Virus record (IMG/VR): IMGVR_UViG_3300037140_000126
Coordinates: 1 to 64,000 of that record
Direction: 5' to 3' (one strand)
DNA length: 64,000 nt
DNA from: a virus
Position numbers and translations under genes: made by a program. The notes below the pieces were generated by a model. That model worked only from the letters and a program-made list of their open reading frames with translations, was not told the DNA's origin and did no database searches. Position 1 is the stretch's first letter. Each line of letters opens with the position of its first letter. Shown here one piece after another: positions 23,728-31,861 of the stretch.

Positions 23728-24728
23728 TTCGCACCATTGAAATGTCTGCATAACTGATAGAGCGTAGCAACTGTACCTGAAAGCTGTAATCCTTCTTCAC
23801 GGGTAGACAATAAAGCAAGCTCTCGTATGCCGTCAGCTACAACTTTTGCTCGATTGCCCGAACTAGAACCTAAAAGCATTGCTTTGAGGTAACCACCAAC
23901 CGCCGCTCGCACAACAATCGCATCTTCTGGACTCGCAGCAAACATTGTGTGACGCACACTATCCCAGTCACCTTTGACGACCGCCCTGCAAATGCTCAGA
24001 GTATCGAGTGCTGAATCTTGACCAATCTGTGCGGCGCGTTCTGGTTCTTCTCCAGCAAGATACTTTTCCACAGCCATCACAACAAAACCAGGACTGCATA
24101 CACCTGCTTCGAGCAGCGCTTCTACCAAAGGTTCTGCGGCCTTGTCTTTCACCCCGGCAAACTCCATTGAACGCACAACTAGACGCGCTAATCCTTTCAT
24201 GCTCAGGTCGGGAATTGCATAAGCCAAACACCGTCTGCGCAGCGTTCGCAATATCTTTCCCGGCTCAGTCGTACAGATGATCCAGACAGTGCTTTTTGGA
24301 CTATCCTCGAAATACTTAAGCAATGCCGACTGTGAGGCTTTGCTGAGGTTTTGCGCTTCATCAAAGATATACACTCGGCATAGTGAGGGTGGTTTTGGAT
24401 TGTAAAATGCCCCAGCAATCGCTGCCTCAGTCTCATCTACACCAGACGCTTCGGCGGAATTGATTTCAATAATGTCATACTGCGGGCGTAACTCTTGACA
24501 CCGCTCGCACAATGCACCAAACACTTCTTGATGCTTGCATTGCAATGCGAGTGCTAGGATTCTCGCAGTTGTGGTTTTCCCCGCTCCAGAACTACCACTA
24601 AAAAGCCATGCGGCCGGCACACGACCAGATTGTATGTGTGAGCGAATCAGCCGCACCATGTGGCGTTGACCAATAAGCTCGTCAAGAGACTTCGGACGAA
24701 AACTGAGGGACAAAACTTGGTTAGGCAT
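23724..24728 (-). CDS. Clamp-loader AAA+ ATPase (DnaX/RFC-like)
   Basis: About 334 residues from ATG 24728 behind GGGAGG, 5 bases inside the preceding gene. FRPKSLDELIGQRHMV is the conserved N-terminal DnaX/RFC segment; Walker A GSSGAGKT (45-52); zinc-module-like cysteines C64, C74, C77; Walker B IFDEAQNLSK (DEAQ 123-126); sensor 1 ICTTEP (151-156); and an RRRC segment as the SRC-like arginine finger. The remaining 150 residues form the helical collar. It loads the phage sliding clamp (31862-32992). No separate small subunit was identified, so it may work as a homo-oligomer or with host proteins. Confidence 0.88.
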   Translation of the reverse strand: MPNQVLSLSFRPKSLDELIGQRHMVRLIRSHIQSGRVPAAWLFSGSSGAGKTTTARILALALQCKHQEVFGALCERCQELRPQYDIIEINSAEASGVDETEAAIAGAFYNPKPPSLCRVYIFDEAQNLSKASQSALLKYFEDSPKSTVWIICTTEPGKILRTLRRRCLAYAIPDLSMKGLARLVVRSMEFAGVKDKAAEPLVEALLEAGVCSPGFVVMAVEKYLAGEEPERAAQIGQDSALDTLSICRAVVKGDWDSVRHTMFAASPEDAIVVRAAVGGYLKAMLLGSSSGNRAKVVADGIRELALLSTREEGLQLSGTVATLYQLCRHFNGAK

Positions 24729-24936
24729 TTTCCTCCCAGTGCACAAATCCTCTTGATTCCAAAGCGTGACATTCCACGTCAAGGCTAATTTCACTTGCAT
24801 GGACAGTTTCTAATACCAGTTTGCCATGTTCGTAACTACGGATCATGTACTTCCAAGTTTGAAAGCGCTCTGATGTAGTGGACGACAAAGTAGTTACAAC
24901 ATAATATTTAGGCATGGGAAAATCTGTGTCTATCAT
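24721..24936 (-). CDS. Small hypothetical protein
   Basis: 71 residues from ATG 24936, which overlaps the TGA of the 150-residue gene (ATGA); the longer upstream frame lies inside that gene. MIDTDFPMPKYYVVTTLSST...ESRGFVHWEENA, a mixed alpha/beta composition, no domain known. It contains the ribosome site of the clamp-loader gene within its last codons. Confidence 0.6.
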   Translation of the reverse strand: MIDTDFPMPKYYVVTTLSSTTSERFQTWKYMIRSYEHGKLVLETVHASEISLDVECHALESRGFVHWEENA

Positions 24937-25385
24937 GGCTGGGCCCCCAACAAAGTCGAAAACTCCTCGGCAATTGCATCCGAAATCTGCTTGAGCCTGC
25001 GGATTCGCACACGGCCAGGCTCTTTGATTTGTGGCCAAGCTTGCCCATGAAACCATCTGCCTATTTCTGCGCGTGCTTGTGGCATCGTCATGCGGTCGCA
25101 ATCGACTTCCCGAAGCAGGAAACTTAGGATGCTAAGGTCCCTTGGAATAAATGGAGCTTCCTGATCTTCGGCCACATCAGGTTGCACATTGTCTTCAGTT
25201 GGCAGCAATTCAGTAACCTTCGCGGCCCAGTGGTTGTGTGTCTCGTTATTACAAGCAGCACGTGATTCAAGCACTTTATCTTGGCCACACGCACACGTCC
25301 ACTTCCAATCTTTCTCTATCGCACGCTGCTGATACTTTGTTTCGTGGGTTTTGAATACTTGCTGGATATCACCATTACCGATCAT
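24933..25385 (-). CDS. Hypothetical protein with cysteine pair
   Basis: 150 residues. CACGQDKVLESRAACNNETHNHW near residues 31-53 could be a zinc site (C, C, C, H, H). The C-terminal half has an acidic stretch then helices (SILSFLLREVDCDRMTMPQA; IRRLKQISDAIAEEFSTLL). Starts with ATGA overlap on the 53-residue zinc gene. It lies between the recombinase and the clamp loader. Possibly a replication accessory, but no family was recognised. Confidence 0.6.
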   Translation of the reverse strand: MIGNGDIQQVFKTHETKYQQRAIEKDWKWTCACGQDKVLESRAACNNETHNHWAAKVTELLPTEDNVQPDVAEDQEAPFIPRDLSILSFLLREVDCDRMTMPQARAEIGRWFHGQAWPQIKEPGRVRIRRLKQISDAIAEEFSTLLGAQP

Positions 25386-25543
25386 TTTGGTCCCTCTTTT
25401 CTTTTCTGCTGTGCGTAGAGAAGTAAAGAAATATTAAGGCATCCAAGGCACAATTGACATTTCTCCCCAACGTAACCACTCTGACCGCAGCGAACACACC
25501 GGGCATCAGGATTGAGACGAATCAGAAGCTTTGGAAGCTTCAT
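25382..25543 (-). CDS. Small four-cysteine zinc protein (53 aa)
   Basis: ATG at 25543 overlaps the TGA of the RecA-like gene (ATGA) behind AGAGGG, and its TGA overlaps the next ATG (ATGA). The product has CVRCGQSGYVGEKCQLCLGC, two CxxC-type knuckles forming a zinc ribbon, a hydrophobic middle and a basic end (AQQKRKEGPK). Both overlaps are exactly in phase, so the gene is real despite its size. Confidence 0.75.
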   Translation of the reverse strand: MKLPKLLIRLNPDARCVRCGQSGYVGEKCQLCLGCLNISLLLYAQQKRKEGPK

Positions 25544-26472
25544 CCCTCTTCGCCCCCTTCCTCAGAATCCTTTTTCAGTTTCTTGGCATTCAAAAAGCGC
25601 CAGTCATTACGAAGAAAATAAGCCTTGAATCCACACTCGTAGCCTTCAAGTGAACCTTCCCCTGCCTTATTCTTCATATTTTTAATGATACCTTTAAGAC
25701 CAATCATGCGACCCTTTTGCAATAACTTGCCCCCCTTAACTCTGCGAACGCTGGCACGGATCGAACAGTAAAATTTCAGTGCTTTACCGCCAGGAGTGAC
25801 TTCGGGATTTCCCCATGCAATAGGTGACAATCGAATTTGGTTGATGAAAAGAATCGCTGCCGAATACACCTGCGCGAGTGCTACCCAACGGCGGCACAAC
25901 CTAGAAAGAAACGAGGAAAGGCCCATCTTTGATCGCATGTTCGCTTCCGTGTTCCCGGCAACAGCTTCGTCTTCGACAAGCATCGCAGTCACGGAATCTA
26001 TAATGATGAAGAGCTTATTCAGCCCTTCTGCATGACGGCGTTCCATCCACAATTCGACTTCATCGCACAGCTCTTCTGCGGTCTGCAAGCGGGGCTTTTC
26101 TTTTTTACTTTTCTGTATAAGTTTAGGGTAGAAATGGAACAGCCTTGACCAGTCGATACCTTGGCTTTCTGCCCAAGGCCTGTCAAGGCTGTTCTCAATG
26201 TCTACCCATGCGACTTGTGCATCGTCAGCTTGTGCTAAACCCGCCAACAACAAACCAAAAAGCGTTTTGCCATTGGACTCTGGCCCGAACAGTTCAATCA
26301 TTTTACCGTACGCAATACCTTTTTCTTCCGAACCAAGCACTGCGTTCAGCATACGGCTGCCTGTGTCAAGCCATTCCCGAGGTTGAGCGTCGAATGTCAA
26401 AAACCCGAGCTTACGCCGGATTTCTTTCATCTCAGCATCGGTACTTTTCGGTTTTGTGGCTGGTTTTACCAT
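25540..26472 (-). CDS. RecA/UvsX-type recombinase
   Basis: 310 residues. Walker A GPESNGKT (63-70), VAWVDIENSLDRPWAESQGID, Walker B KLFIIIDSVTAML (about 155-167), loop-1 region SKMGLSSFLSRLCRRW and loop 2/motif LFINQIRLSPIAWGNPEVTPGGKAL follow the RecA/UvsX order; the TPGGxALKFY pattern is the RecA signature. The C-terminal acidic tail (KKDSEEGGEEG) is typical as well. It catalyses strand exchange in recombination-dependent replication with the Mre11-Rad50 protein, SSB and UvsW-like helicase of this window. Confidence 0.9.
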   Translation of the reverse strand: MVKPATKPKSTDAEMKEIRRKLGFLTFDAQPREWLDTGSRMLNAVLGSEEKGIAYGKMIELFGPESNGKTLFGLLLAGLAQADDAQVAWVDIENSLDRPWAESQGIDWSRLFHFYPKLIQKSKKEKPRLQTAEELCDEVELWMERRHAEGLNKLFIIIDSVTAMLVEDEAVAGNTEANMRSKMGLSSFLSRLCRRWVALAQVYSAAILFINQIRLSPIAWGNPEVTPGGKALKFYCSIRASVRRVKGGKLLQKGRMIGLKGIIKNMKNKAGEGSLEGYECGFKAYFLRNDWRFLNAKKLKKDSEEGGEEG

Positions 26473-26540
26473 CGCTCAACTAGTCCAGAGTCCTTTCATC
26501 TAAATCTTCAGGGTCAAACAGAAAGCCCAGTTGATCCTCG

Positions 26541-27683
26541 TTAGTCGTCGTCGTCTTCAACGGGCTTTTTCTTACTTTTGGGGCGCTCTTCTTCGTCGTC
26601 TTCTTCGACTTTCTTTTTACCTTTTTTACTGGGTGCTGGCTCATCTTCTTCTGGTTCATCCTCGTCCTCCGTAGGCTTCTTTTTGCCCTTACTCTTTGGA
26701 ACTTCCTCTTCGTCCTCTTCCACAGGTTCAGTTTCGTCTTCGTCCTCGACAGGTTTCTTCTTGCCCTTCGGCCGTTCGTCCTCCTCGGGTTCATCATCTT
26801 CGTCAACGGGCTTCTTCTTACCCTTACTCTTTGGAGTTTCTTCTTCATCCTCGTCGGGTTCTGGCTCGTCTTCATCAACTGGTTTCTTCTTACCCTTAGG
26901 TTTTGGTGTTTCTTCTTCGTCCTCATCCTCGACAGGTTTCTTCTTACCCTTGGGCGCTTCATCCTCCTCGGTTTCGTCTTCCTCGGCGGGACGGGTTTCA
27001 TCTTCCTCGGCCTCAGCTTCCTCGTCACGCCCGAAATACGCGGCCTTCTGCTGTTCTTCTGAATACGAAGGCACATATTCAGAAAATGGCTTTGCCCTCT
27101 TCAGCACTTTATCGGAAATCGCCGAGGACTCTTCATCGGGAGTAGGTTGGCCGTAGACCGTATCTGTCATAGTCATCCCTGTGCGCTCAATCGTAAGATT
27201 GTAGCCCTTTTCAGGATCGACATAATCGCGCTTCGTGCTCTTCAGCACACCAAGCAAACGTGCGGACAGCGAACGTGCACCACCGGTGGGAACGGCCCAC
27301 AGAAAAGGGCCCTGCATCTTGCCAGAATCGGGATCGACAGTAGCAACCTGCACGACAAATTGTTCTTTCGCTTGCAACGCAGCTGCCCGCTTTTGCTTTG
27401 CCGAGTCACCGCCTTGCAAATCAGGAATCTTCTTGTCGCACAGCCAACAGTCACCGTCTTGGTGCATCGTCTTGCCACAGCGCACGAAACGCTTGTTTGG
27501 GCCGACTTCCCTGTGCACGAGATACTCAAAAAAAGGCGTCTGACTTTTCTTGCTGCCAATACGTGGCAGTATGCGAATCGTCGTTTCCCCTTCAGGGAGC
27601 TTGAATCTCCCCTTTGACTGTTTCTCTTTCAAACGTCTTCCCGCTTCTTCCCGCCAATCCTGCTCAACTTCATTTTTTGCCAT
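26541..27683 (-). CDS. gp32-like ssDNA-binding protein with repeat tail
   Basis: About 380 residues; two adjacent ATG codons, the second (27683) better spaced to GGAGG. Residues 1-200 resemble phage gp32-type SSB: RFKLPEGETTIRILP opens the OB core, C69-H74-C79-C82 form its zinc site, and FLWAVPTGGARSLSARLL continues the barrel. From about residue 225 a 155-residue tail repeats the unit PKGKKKPVEDEDEE roughly eight times, alternating lysine clusters with acid runs. Acidic SSB tails recruit partner enzymes; this one is far longer than gp32's and is a low-complexity expansion. It coats ssDNA at replication forks. Confidence 0.82.
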   Translation of the reverse strand: MAKNEVEQDWREEAGRRLKEKQSKGRFKLPEGETTIRILPRIGSKKSQTPFFEYLVHREVGPNKRFVRCGKTMHQDGDCWLCDKKIPDLQGGDSAKQKRAAALQAKEQFVVQVATVDPDSGKMQGPFLWAVPTGGARSLSARLLGVLKSTKRDYVDPEKGYNLTIERTGMTMTDTVYGQPTPDEESSAISDKVLKRAKPFSEYVPSYSEEQQKAAYFGRDEEAEAEEDETRPAEEDETEEDEAPKGKKKPVEDEDEEETPKPKGKKKPVDEDEPEPDEDEEETPKSKGKKKPVDEDDEPEEDERPKGKKKPVEDEDETEPVEEDEEEVPKSKGKKKPTEDEDEPEEDEPAPSKKGKKKVEEDDEEERPKSKKKPVEDDDD

Positions 27684-27699
27684 CATCGCCTCCGGTAGG

Positions 27700-27897
27700 T
27701 TAGTTGAACTTGCTTACCCCAATGGGAACATCGAGTTTCGACATTTCCATTAGATATTGCTTTTTAGATTCGAAATACCTCTCTACAAAAACGCACAGCA
27801 CCACAGCCACTTGCTTGCTGAGAGACTGTACGACAAAACTGAACAGCACCATAAACAACAGCAAATTGATGGCGATAAAACCTTCGAGTTTCAACAT
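27700..27897 (-). CDS. Small membrane protein
   Basis: 65 residues behind GGAGGAA. One long hydrophobic helix (about 7-37, FIAINLLLFMVLFSFVVQSL) with a charged C-terminus (ERYFESKKQYLMEM). Located between the SSB gene and a helical protein. Could anchor replication proteins to the membrane or act on the host; no family evidence. Confidence 0.6.
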   Translation of the reverse strand: MLKLEGFIAINLLLFMVLFSFVVQSLSKQVAVVLCVFVERYFESKKQYLMEMSKLDVPIGVSKFN

Positions 27898-27901
27898 AGC
27901 C

Positions 27902-28426
27902 CTATTCCTCCTTGCGCCCTGGGTAGCGTTTTCTTACTTGCTCTTTCAAATTCTCGAAACCAACGACTTCTAACTCTTTGCGGGCGAGCCTAGCTTGCGC
28001 GTTCGCTTCCGCACCGAGCAATTCAGCTAGAGTCTTGATTGCATGACCACGTTGGCGGTAGGCTTCTAGGAATAATTTCGACCATTCTTCATGCACCAGA
28101 GATTTCTCATATTTCATGCGGGCTTCCTGCACACCTTTGTCCGTTGCCACCCTGTCCTTGATATAGCCCTCGGTAATGCCACTCTTGGCCGCTCTCTTGA
28201 TACGGAAAAATAAAGATGCTTTAGCTTTCTCAGCATCTAGGCTGGATTCTGCCTGAATTCGGCCGCGCATTTTCTTGACACGGTAGCGTGAAGCCTCAAG
28301 AAACAAAGCGGCCTGTTCGCGGTTCGCCGCAATGATATTCTCTTCGCTGAAGTCCAGCTTCTCAATCAGCGCGGAGACATCCACAGGCTCGTTCAGAATT
28401 TCGTCAAGATTAGATTTGTTTTTCAT
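27902..28426 (-). CDS. Hypothetical helical protein in replication operon
   Basis: 174 residues, almost entirely charged helix (NREQAALFLEASRYRVKKMR; RMKYEKSLVHEEWSKLFLEA), no cysteine pairs, no Walker motif. It lies between the methyltransferase and SSB genes, directly after a copy of the recurring promoter-like element (28438-28453). A recombination mediator or loader is conceivable (T4 has UvsY here), but no sequence motif supports it. Confidence 0.65.
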   Translation of the reverse strand: MKNKSNLDEILNEPVDVSALIEKLDFSEENIIAANREQAALFLEASRYRVKKMRGRIQAESSLDAEKAKASLFFRIKRAAKSGITEGYIKDRVATDKGVQEARMKYEKSLVHEEWSKLFLEAYRQRGHAIKTLAELLGAEANAQARLARKELEVVGFENLKEQVRKRYPGRKEE

Positions 28427-28437
28427 GTCTCAATAAA

Positions 28438-28453
28438 CATGATACAGGATTCG
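28438..28453 (-). promoter_or_regulatory. Recurring CGAATCCTGTATCATG element, site B
   Basis: Full 16-base form in the 32-base gap between the methyltransferase and the 174-residue gene. TATCAT would act as a -10 box, with an mRNA start a few bases before the ATG at 28426. No -35 box is seen 17 bases upstream. Confidence 0.55.
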
Positions 28454-28458
28454 TATTA

Positions 28459-29145
28459 CTAGAAAAGTCCACTAAACTGTTTGTGTCTCCGCGTTTCTTC
28501 TGAATGATCTAATCGAGCAATTGCTACTTTGCAATATTTCTCTTCAAGCTCGATACCGATTGCCTTACGACCCAACTTCTTAGCAGCAACCAAAGTTGTA
28601 CCACTACCCATGAAAGGATCACAAAGCAATTGTCCTTCTAAAGTAAAAATAGAAATTAGGTATTGTGTCAACTCCATCGGTTTGGCAGATGGATGCTCAA
28701 TCTTTAGACGGTTAGCACCAAATGGTGCAAGCTTCTGCACGAAGTAATCCTTACGGCGTGTGTCCGGCTTCCCAGGACAATCCCCCCACCAAACAATCGG
28801 GTCCCAGCTCCACTGGACAGCGGTCGGTCGGAACTGCACAAAACCTTTGCATGCGGAAAAAATTCTATAGTCATGCGGAGAAAACCAACGGTGCCACTTT
28901 GTACAATTTGGTAGAGCCTGCCAAAACGCTTTAACTCCCGTTGGACACAACTTCTCGCAAAGAGATATTACACTAAGCATAAAAGCTTCATACTGTTCTG
29001 GTGAGTCCGTCCATGTTGCACGGTCGAAGGAGATCCCAAACGGTGGGTCCGTAAGCACACAATCCACAGAACCAATCTGCTGCAACACTTTCCTACAATC
29101 ACCCAAGAATATCTGAATACCATTCTTGTTGTAGTAGGGCTTCAC
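28459..29145 (-). CDS. DNA methyltransferase (DPPF type)
   Basis: About 228 residues from GTG 29145, which overlaps the polymerase stop (GTGA). That start aligns VKPYYNKNGIQIFLGDCRKV with LKPYYGPKNGITIYGGDCRK of the second methyltransferase; the longer frame lies in the polymerase gene. Motif IV VLTDPPFGISF near residue 29-37 and motif I CDPFMGSGTTLVAAKKLGRK near 172-190 place it in the N6-adenine/N4-cytosine beta-type class. It has no recognisable restriction partner, so it is an orphan enzyme, probably for anti-restriction or regulation of phage DNA. Confidence 0.85.
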   Translation of the reverse strand: MKPYYNKNGIQIFLGDCRKVLQQIGSVDCVLTDPPFGISFDRATWTDSPEQYEAFMLSVISLCEKLCPTGVKAFWQALPNCTKWHRWFSPHDYRIFSACKGFVQFRPTAVQWSWDPIVWWGDCPGKPDTRRKDYFVQKLAPFGANRLKIEHPSAKPMELTQYLISIFTLEGQLLCDPFMGSGTTLVAAKKLGRKAIGIELEEKYCKVAIARLDHSEETRRHKQFSGLF

Positions 29146-31859
29146 TGGGCACCACGCACGGAGCGGATTTCTTTCCACAACTCACGCTGGCACTTCTGGT
29201 TCTCGACACACCAGTTTTCAAGAAACTGACCTAACTGCATACCCTCTTCTATGTCCACCATCACGCCGTAACGGAAACCAGCTTTAATATCAGCCTTGAA
29301 CGGCACGCGCCAGTCCAGCTTGAAATCTTTTTTGAGCGTGTCGATTACGTCGTGCTCCGCAAGCTGCTTGATAACAGCACGCCCTTCAAACAACCGGCGC
29401 AGACGAACACGAATAGACACAGCATCATGATTCTCGGATTCAGGCGTACGGATCAACTTGTATTTCTCGGGCTCTCTGTGCAGCAACGCAAGACAGATTA
29501 GTAATACCTGATGTGCCCCACCTTGGATAGGGGCATTTACTGCAAGATTTTCCCAGTAGCCACCTGTGTCCGCATTCACATCAATAGGACAACGGAAGCC
29601 TAGAATATTCTCGACGTAGCTTTTCTCTTCGGCCATTCTCCGCATACGGTCGATGAACGCTTTCACCCTCGCATAACGCTTGAAGTAACGAGCAAGCATT
29701 TCTGAAACCGCCTTGACGTTTGCAATCGTTTTACTCACGCCCTCACGCAACAGCCGCGTGACAATACCCTCAGCAGTAAGCCCATAAATCAGTCCAAAAT
29801 GAAAGCCCTTAATCGTTGTACGCTTGTCGCGGTCTTTCGCAATCAGTTCCCTCGGCCAGCCGGTCAACTCATGCCCGACTTCACAGTGAATGTCTTTGCC
29901 GCTACGAAACGTCTCAATCAGCGATTCATCTCCTGATGTCTGTGCGAGGAAGCGCAACTCGTTCTGCGCATAGTCGAATTTCAGATAGACGTAATAATCA
30001 AGAAAAGGTTTGTACCATTCGTCTGAGGTATGTTCTTTCCAGGCGTCATACAGTTCCCGCCAGTGCAAATCACTCACGAGCATATTTTCCACATGCTGGT
30101 CGCCTACGATGTTCTGCAAATTCACGGTCAGGAATTCTTCTCCTTCACGACTACCACCAGAGGACAATCTACCTGTCTTAGTGCCTGTGAGCCAGAATTT
30201 TGTAAAGAGCCTACCACCATGTGCAGCTGCACAATTCTTGAACGCCATTCGATATGTCGATTCCAGTTTACTATCAGACCGATATGCAATAATTTTCTTG
30301 GGCATTTCGTGGTAGTGGTCTAATGCTTCCAACGTGGCATGGCCAGTCGTTACTTTTTTACCTAGAACAGGCAGCTTTAACTTCCCATACAAAACCTTAG
30401 ATACTTGCAGAGGCGACCCTGGATTGAAATTTGGATCACCCGCCATTATTTGTAACTCTTCTTTTTGGCGTTTCAGGCGTGCCGGATAAATCTCACCCAA
30501 CAAGTCACATTGCTTCGCATCGAACCACGGACCGTTCTTCTCCATACGGTCCAGCGTAAACGCGGCATCCATGTAGACGTGCAACAGTGGCAGACTAATC
30601 TCTTTCTTCGTGCTAACTTCAATGCGCTTCGTCAAGTCAGCATCGGCTGCATTTCTCAGCACCAACCGTTTCCACGGGACTTTCGAGAAATCAAGTTTCC
30701 CTGCTTTCGTTGCAGCGTCGTATGTCATCCCTTCTGGTGCTGCCTCAGGCATGACAACTTCCTTGAAGCCTGTAAATTCAGGGAAGCGGACAGCGGCTAT
30801 CTCAGCAAGAGCATACGAACGGCGACCAGGATAGCGAAAGTATTCCGCATAGTTCGTATCGTAGTCGTAGCCCTCAATCTCATAGCCAAGCAAACTAGGG
30901 TTCTTATTCAAATCATAGGAACCGTGCTGCAAAGACTTCCTAATATTCTTGTCTGTAAGCAGTTCCTTGACATCGCTACGAAGTGCAGCACGGGTAATTG
31001 GGTCCAGTTTTTTGCGTTCTTCATGGTCGGCCAGATATACCCTAGCCCAACCTGGTCGAATCGAGAACGCCCAAGAAAGTGCAACACGCTTGCCATCTAC
31101 TTCGCCGTCCTCAAGATCAACCGCTACACGCACTTTCTTCGCAGCCTCCTGAATCTCATGCTTTGTTTCTATCGAGTCGTGAACCGTCGTGATACCCTTG
31201 TAGTCCTGCTCCTCTAGGTAACTGAATTTCCCACCTTTTTCTTTTGCAAATCTTGCGGCAGCTTTCAGACCCGCATCGAACGCATGATACTTAGCTTGTG
31301 GTGCCACACCCCTAAGGAAGTAGGCAGGATGGTCGAGCACAACCACACGGCCATTCAGCTTATCGGACCAGAATATCTTGTCACCATGATATTTATTCCC
31401 AAACAATTGCTTTGCGGCAACCTTTCCGAGAACGATATGAACTTTCGCTTTGGACTTCGCTATTGCTCGGTCAGTGTAGAGCGAACAGCAAAACAGTTCT
31501 TCCTTTGACGGATCACGCATGTGCAACTGGCCGTCTTTACGGTCAGCCGGAAAACAGCGTTGAACATTTTGTATGTCACACTGCTCACGCCTCAAACCCA
31601 CCTGTTTCATACGTGCCCAAAACCACTGTCCACTTTTGCCCCAGAGTTCTATGCCCTCTAGGTTCTCTTGAGGACCGGGAGATTGCGCCCACACGAATAT
31701 ATCTTTACCTTCTACTGTACCCTTGATTTTCTGGATGCCCTTGACTTCATTCAGCGGGCAGTATTTGCAACCGCGCAGATGCAATCGTGGGTTCTTCGAT
31801 TTCTTGCCGCGTTCGATTGGCCCCGCATCTGGCCACAATAAAGAGTGATGCTCAGCCAT
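29142..31859 (-). CDS. Uracil-DNA-glycosylase-like / family A DNA polymerase fusion
   Basis: 905 residues. Residues about 28-215 look like a family 4/5 UDG-superfamily domain: GCKYCPLNEVKG, IFVWAQSPGPQENLEG, ELWGKSGQW, VHIVLGKVAAKQLFG and VVVLDHPAYFLRG. About 235-430 is a 3'-5' exonuclease-like region (VAVDLEDGEV, LQHGSYDLNK). The polymerase domain has motif A YLKFDYAQNELRFL (near 628), motif B RTTIKGFHFGLIYG (near 685) and motif C NHDAVSIRV (near 810). The usual motif C Glu after the catalytic Asp is Ala here. The 5' nuclease is a separate gene (35444-36415). Replicative polymerase, probably with uracil sensing or repair. Confidence 0.85.
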   Translation of the reverse strand: MAEHHSLLWPDAGPIERGKKSKNPRLHLRGCKYCPLNEVKGIQKIKGTVEGKDIFVWAQSPGPQENLEGIELWGKSGQWFWARMKQVGLRREQCDIQNVQRCFPADRKDGQLHMRDPSKEELFCCSLYTDRAIAKSKAKVHIVLGKVAAKQLFGNKYHGDKIFWSDKLNGRVVVLDHPAYFLRGVAPQAKYHAFDAGLKAAARFAKEKGGKFSYLEEQDYKGITTVHDSIETKHEIQEAAKKVRVAVDLEDGEVDGKRVALSWAFSIRPGWARVYLADHEERKKLDPITRAALRSDVKELLTDKNIRKSLQHGSYDLNKNPSLLGYEIEGYDYDTNYAEYFRYPGRRSYALAEIAAVRFPEFTGFKEVVMPEAAPEGMTYDAATKAGKLDFSKVPWKRLVLRNAADADLTKRIEVSTKKEISLPLLHVYMDAAFTLDRMEKNGPWFDAKQCDLLGEIYPARLKRQKEELQIMAGDPNFNPGSPLQVSKVLYGKLKLPVLGKKVTTGHATLEALDHYHEMPKKIIAYRSDSKLESTYRMAFKNCAAAHGGRLFTKFWLTGTKTGRLSSGGSREGEEFLTVNLQNIVGDQHVENMLVSDLHWRELYDAWKEHTSDEWYKPFLDYYVYLKFDYAQNELRFLAQTSGDESLIETFRSGKDIHCEVGHELTGWPRELIAKDRDKRTTIKGFHFGLIYGLTAEGIVTRLLREGVSKTIANVKAVSEMLARYFKRYARVKAFIDRMRRMAEEKSYVENILGFRCPIDVNADTGGYWENLAVNAPIQGGAHQVLLICLALLHREPEKYKLIRTPESENHDAVSIRVRLRRLFEGRAVIKQLAEHDVIDTLKKDFKLDWRVPFKADIKAGFRYGVMVDIEEGMQLGQFLENWCVENQKCQRELWKEIRSVRGAQ

Positions 31860-31861
31860 TG

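Noticed and set aside
26578-27156. Plus-strand and alternative minus-strand serine- or arginine-rich frames over the SSB tail
   Set aside because: They exist only because the tail repeat (KGKKKPVEDEDEE) is low-complexity DNA that stays open in several frames; no start signals.
29145-29178. Upstream GTG start for the DPPF methyltransferase
   Set aside because: The internal GTG at 29145 overlaps the polymerase stop and aligns the N-terminus with the second methyltransferase; the longer start adds 11 codons within the polymerase gene.
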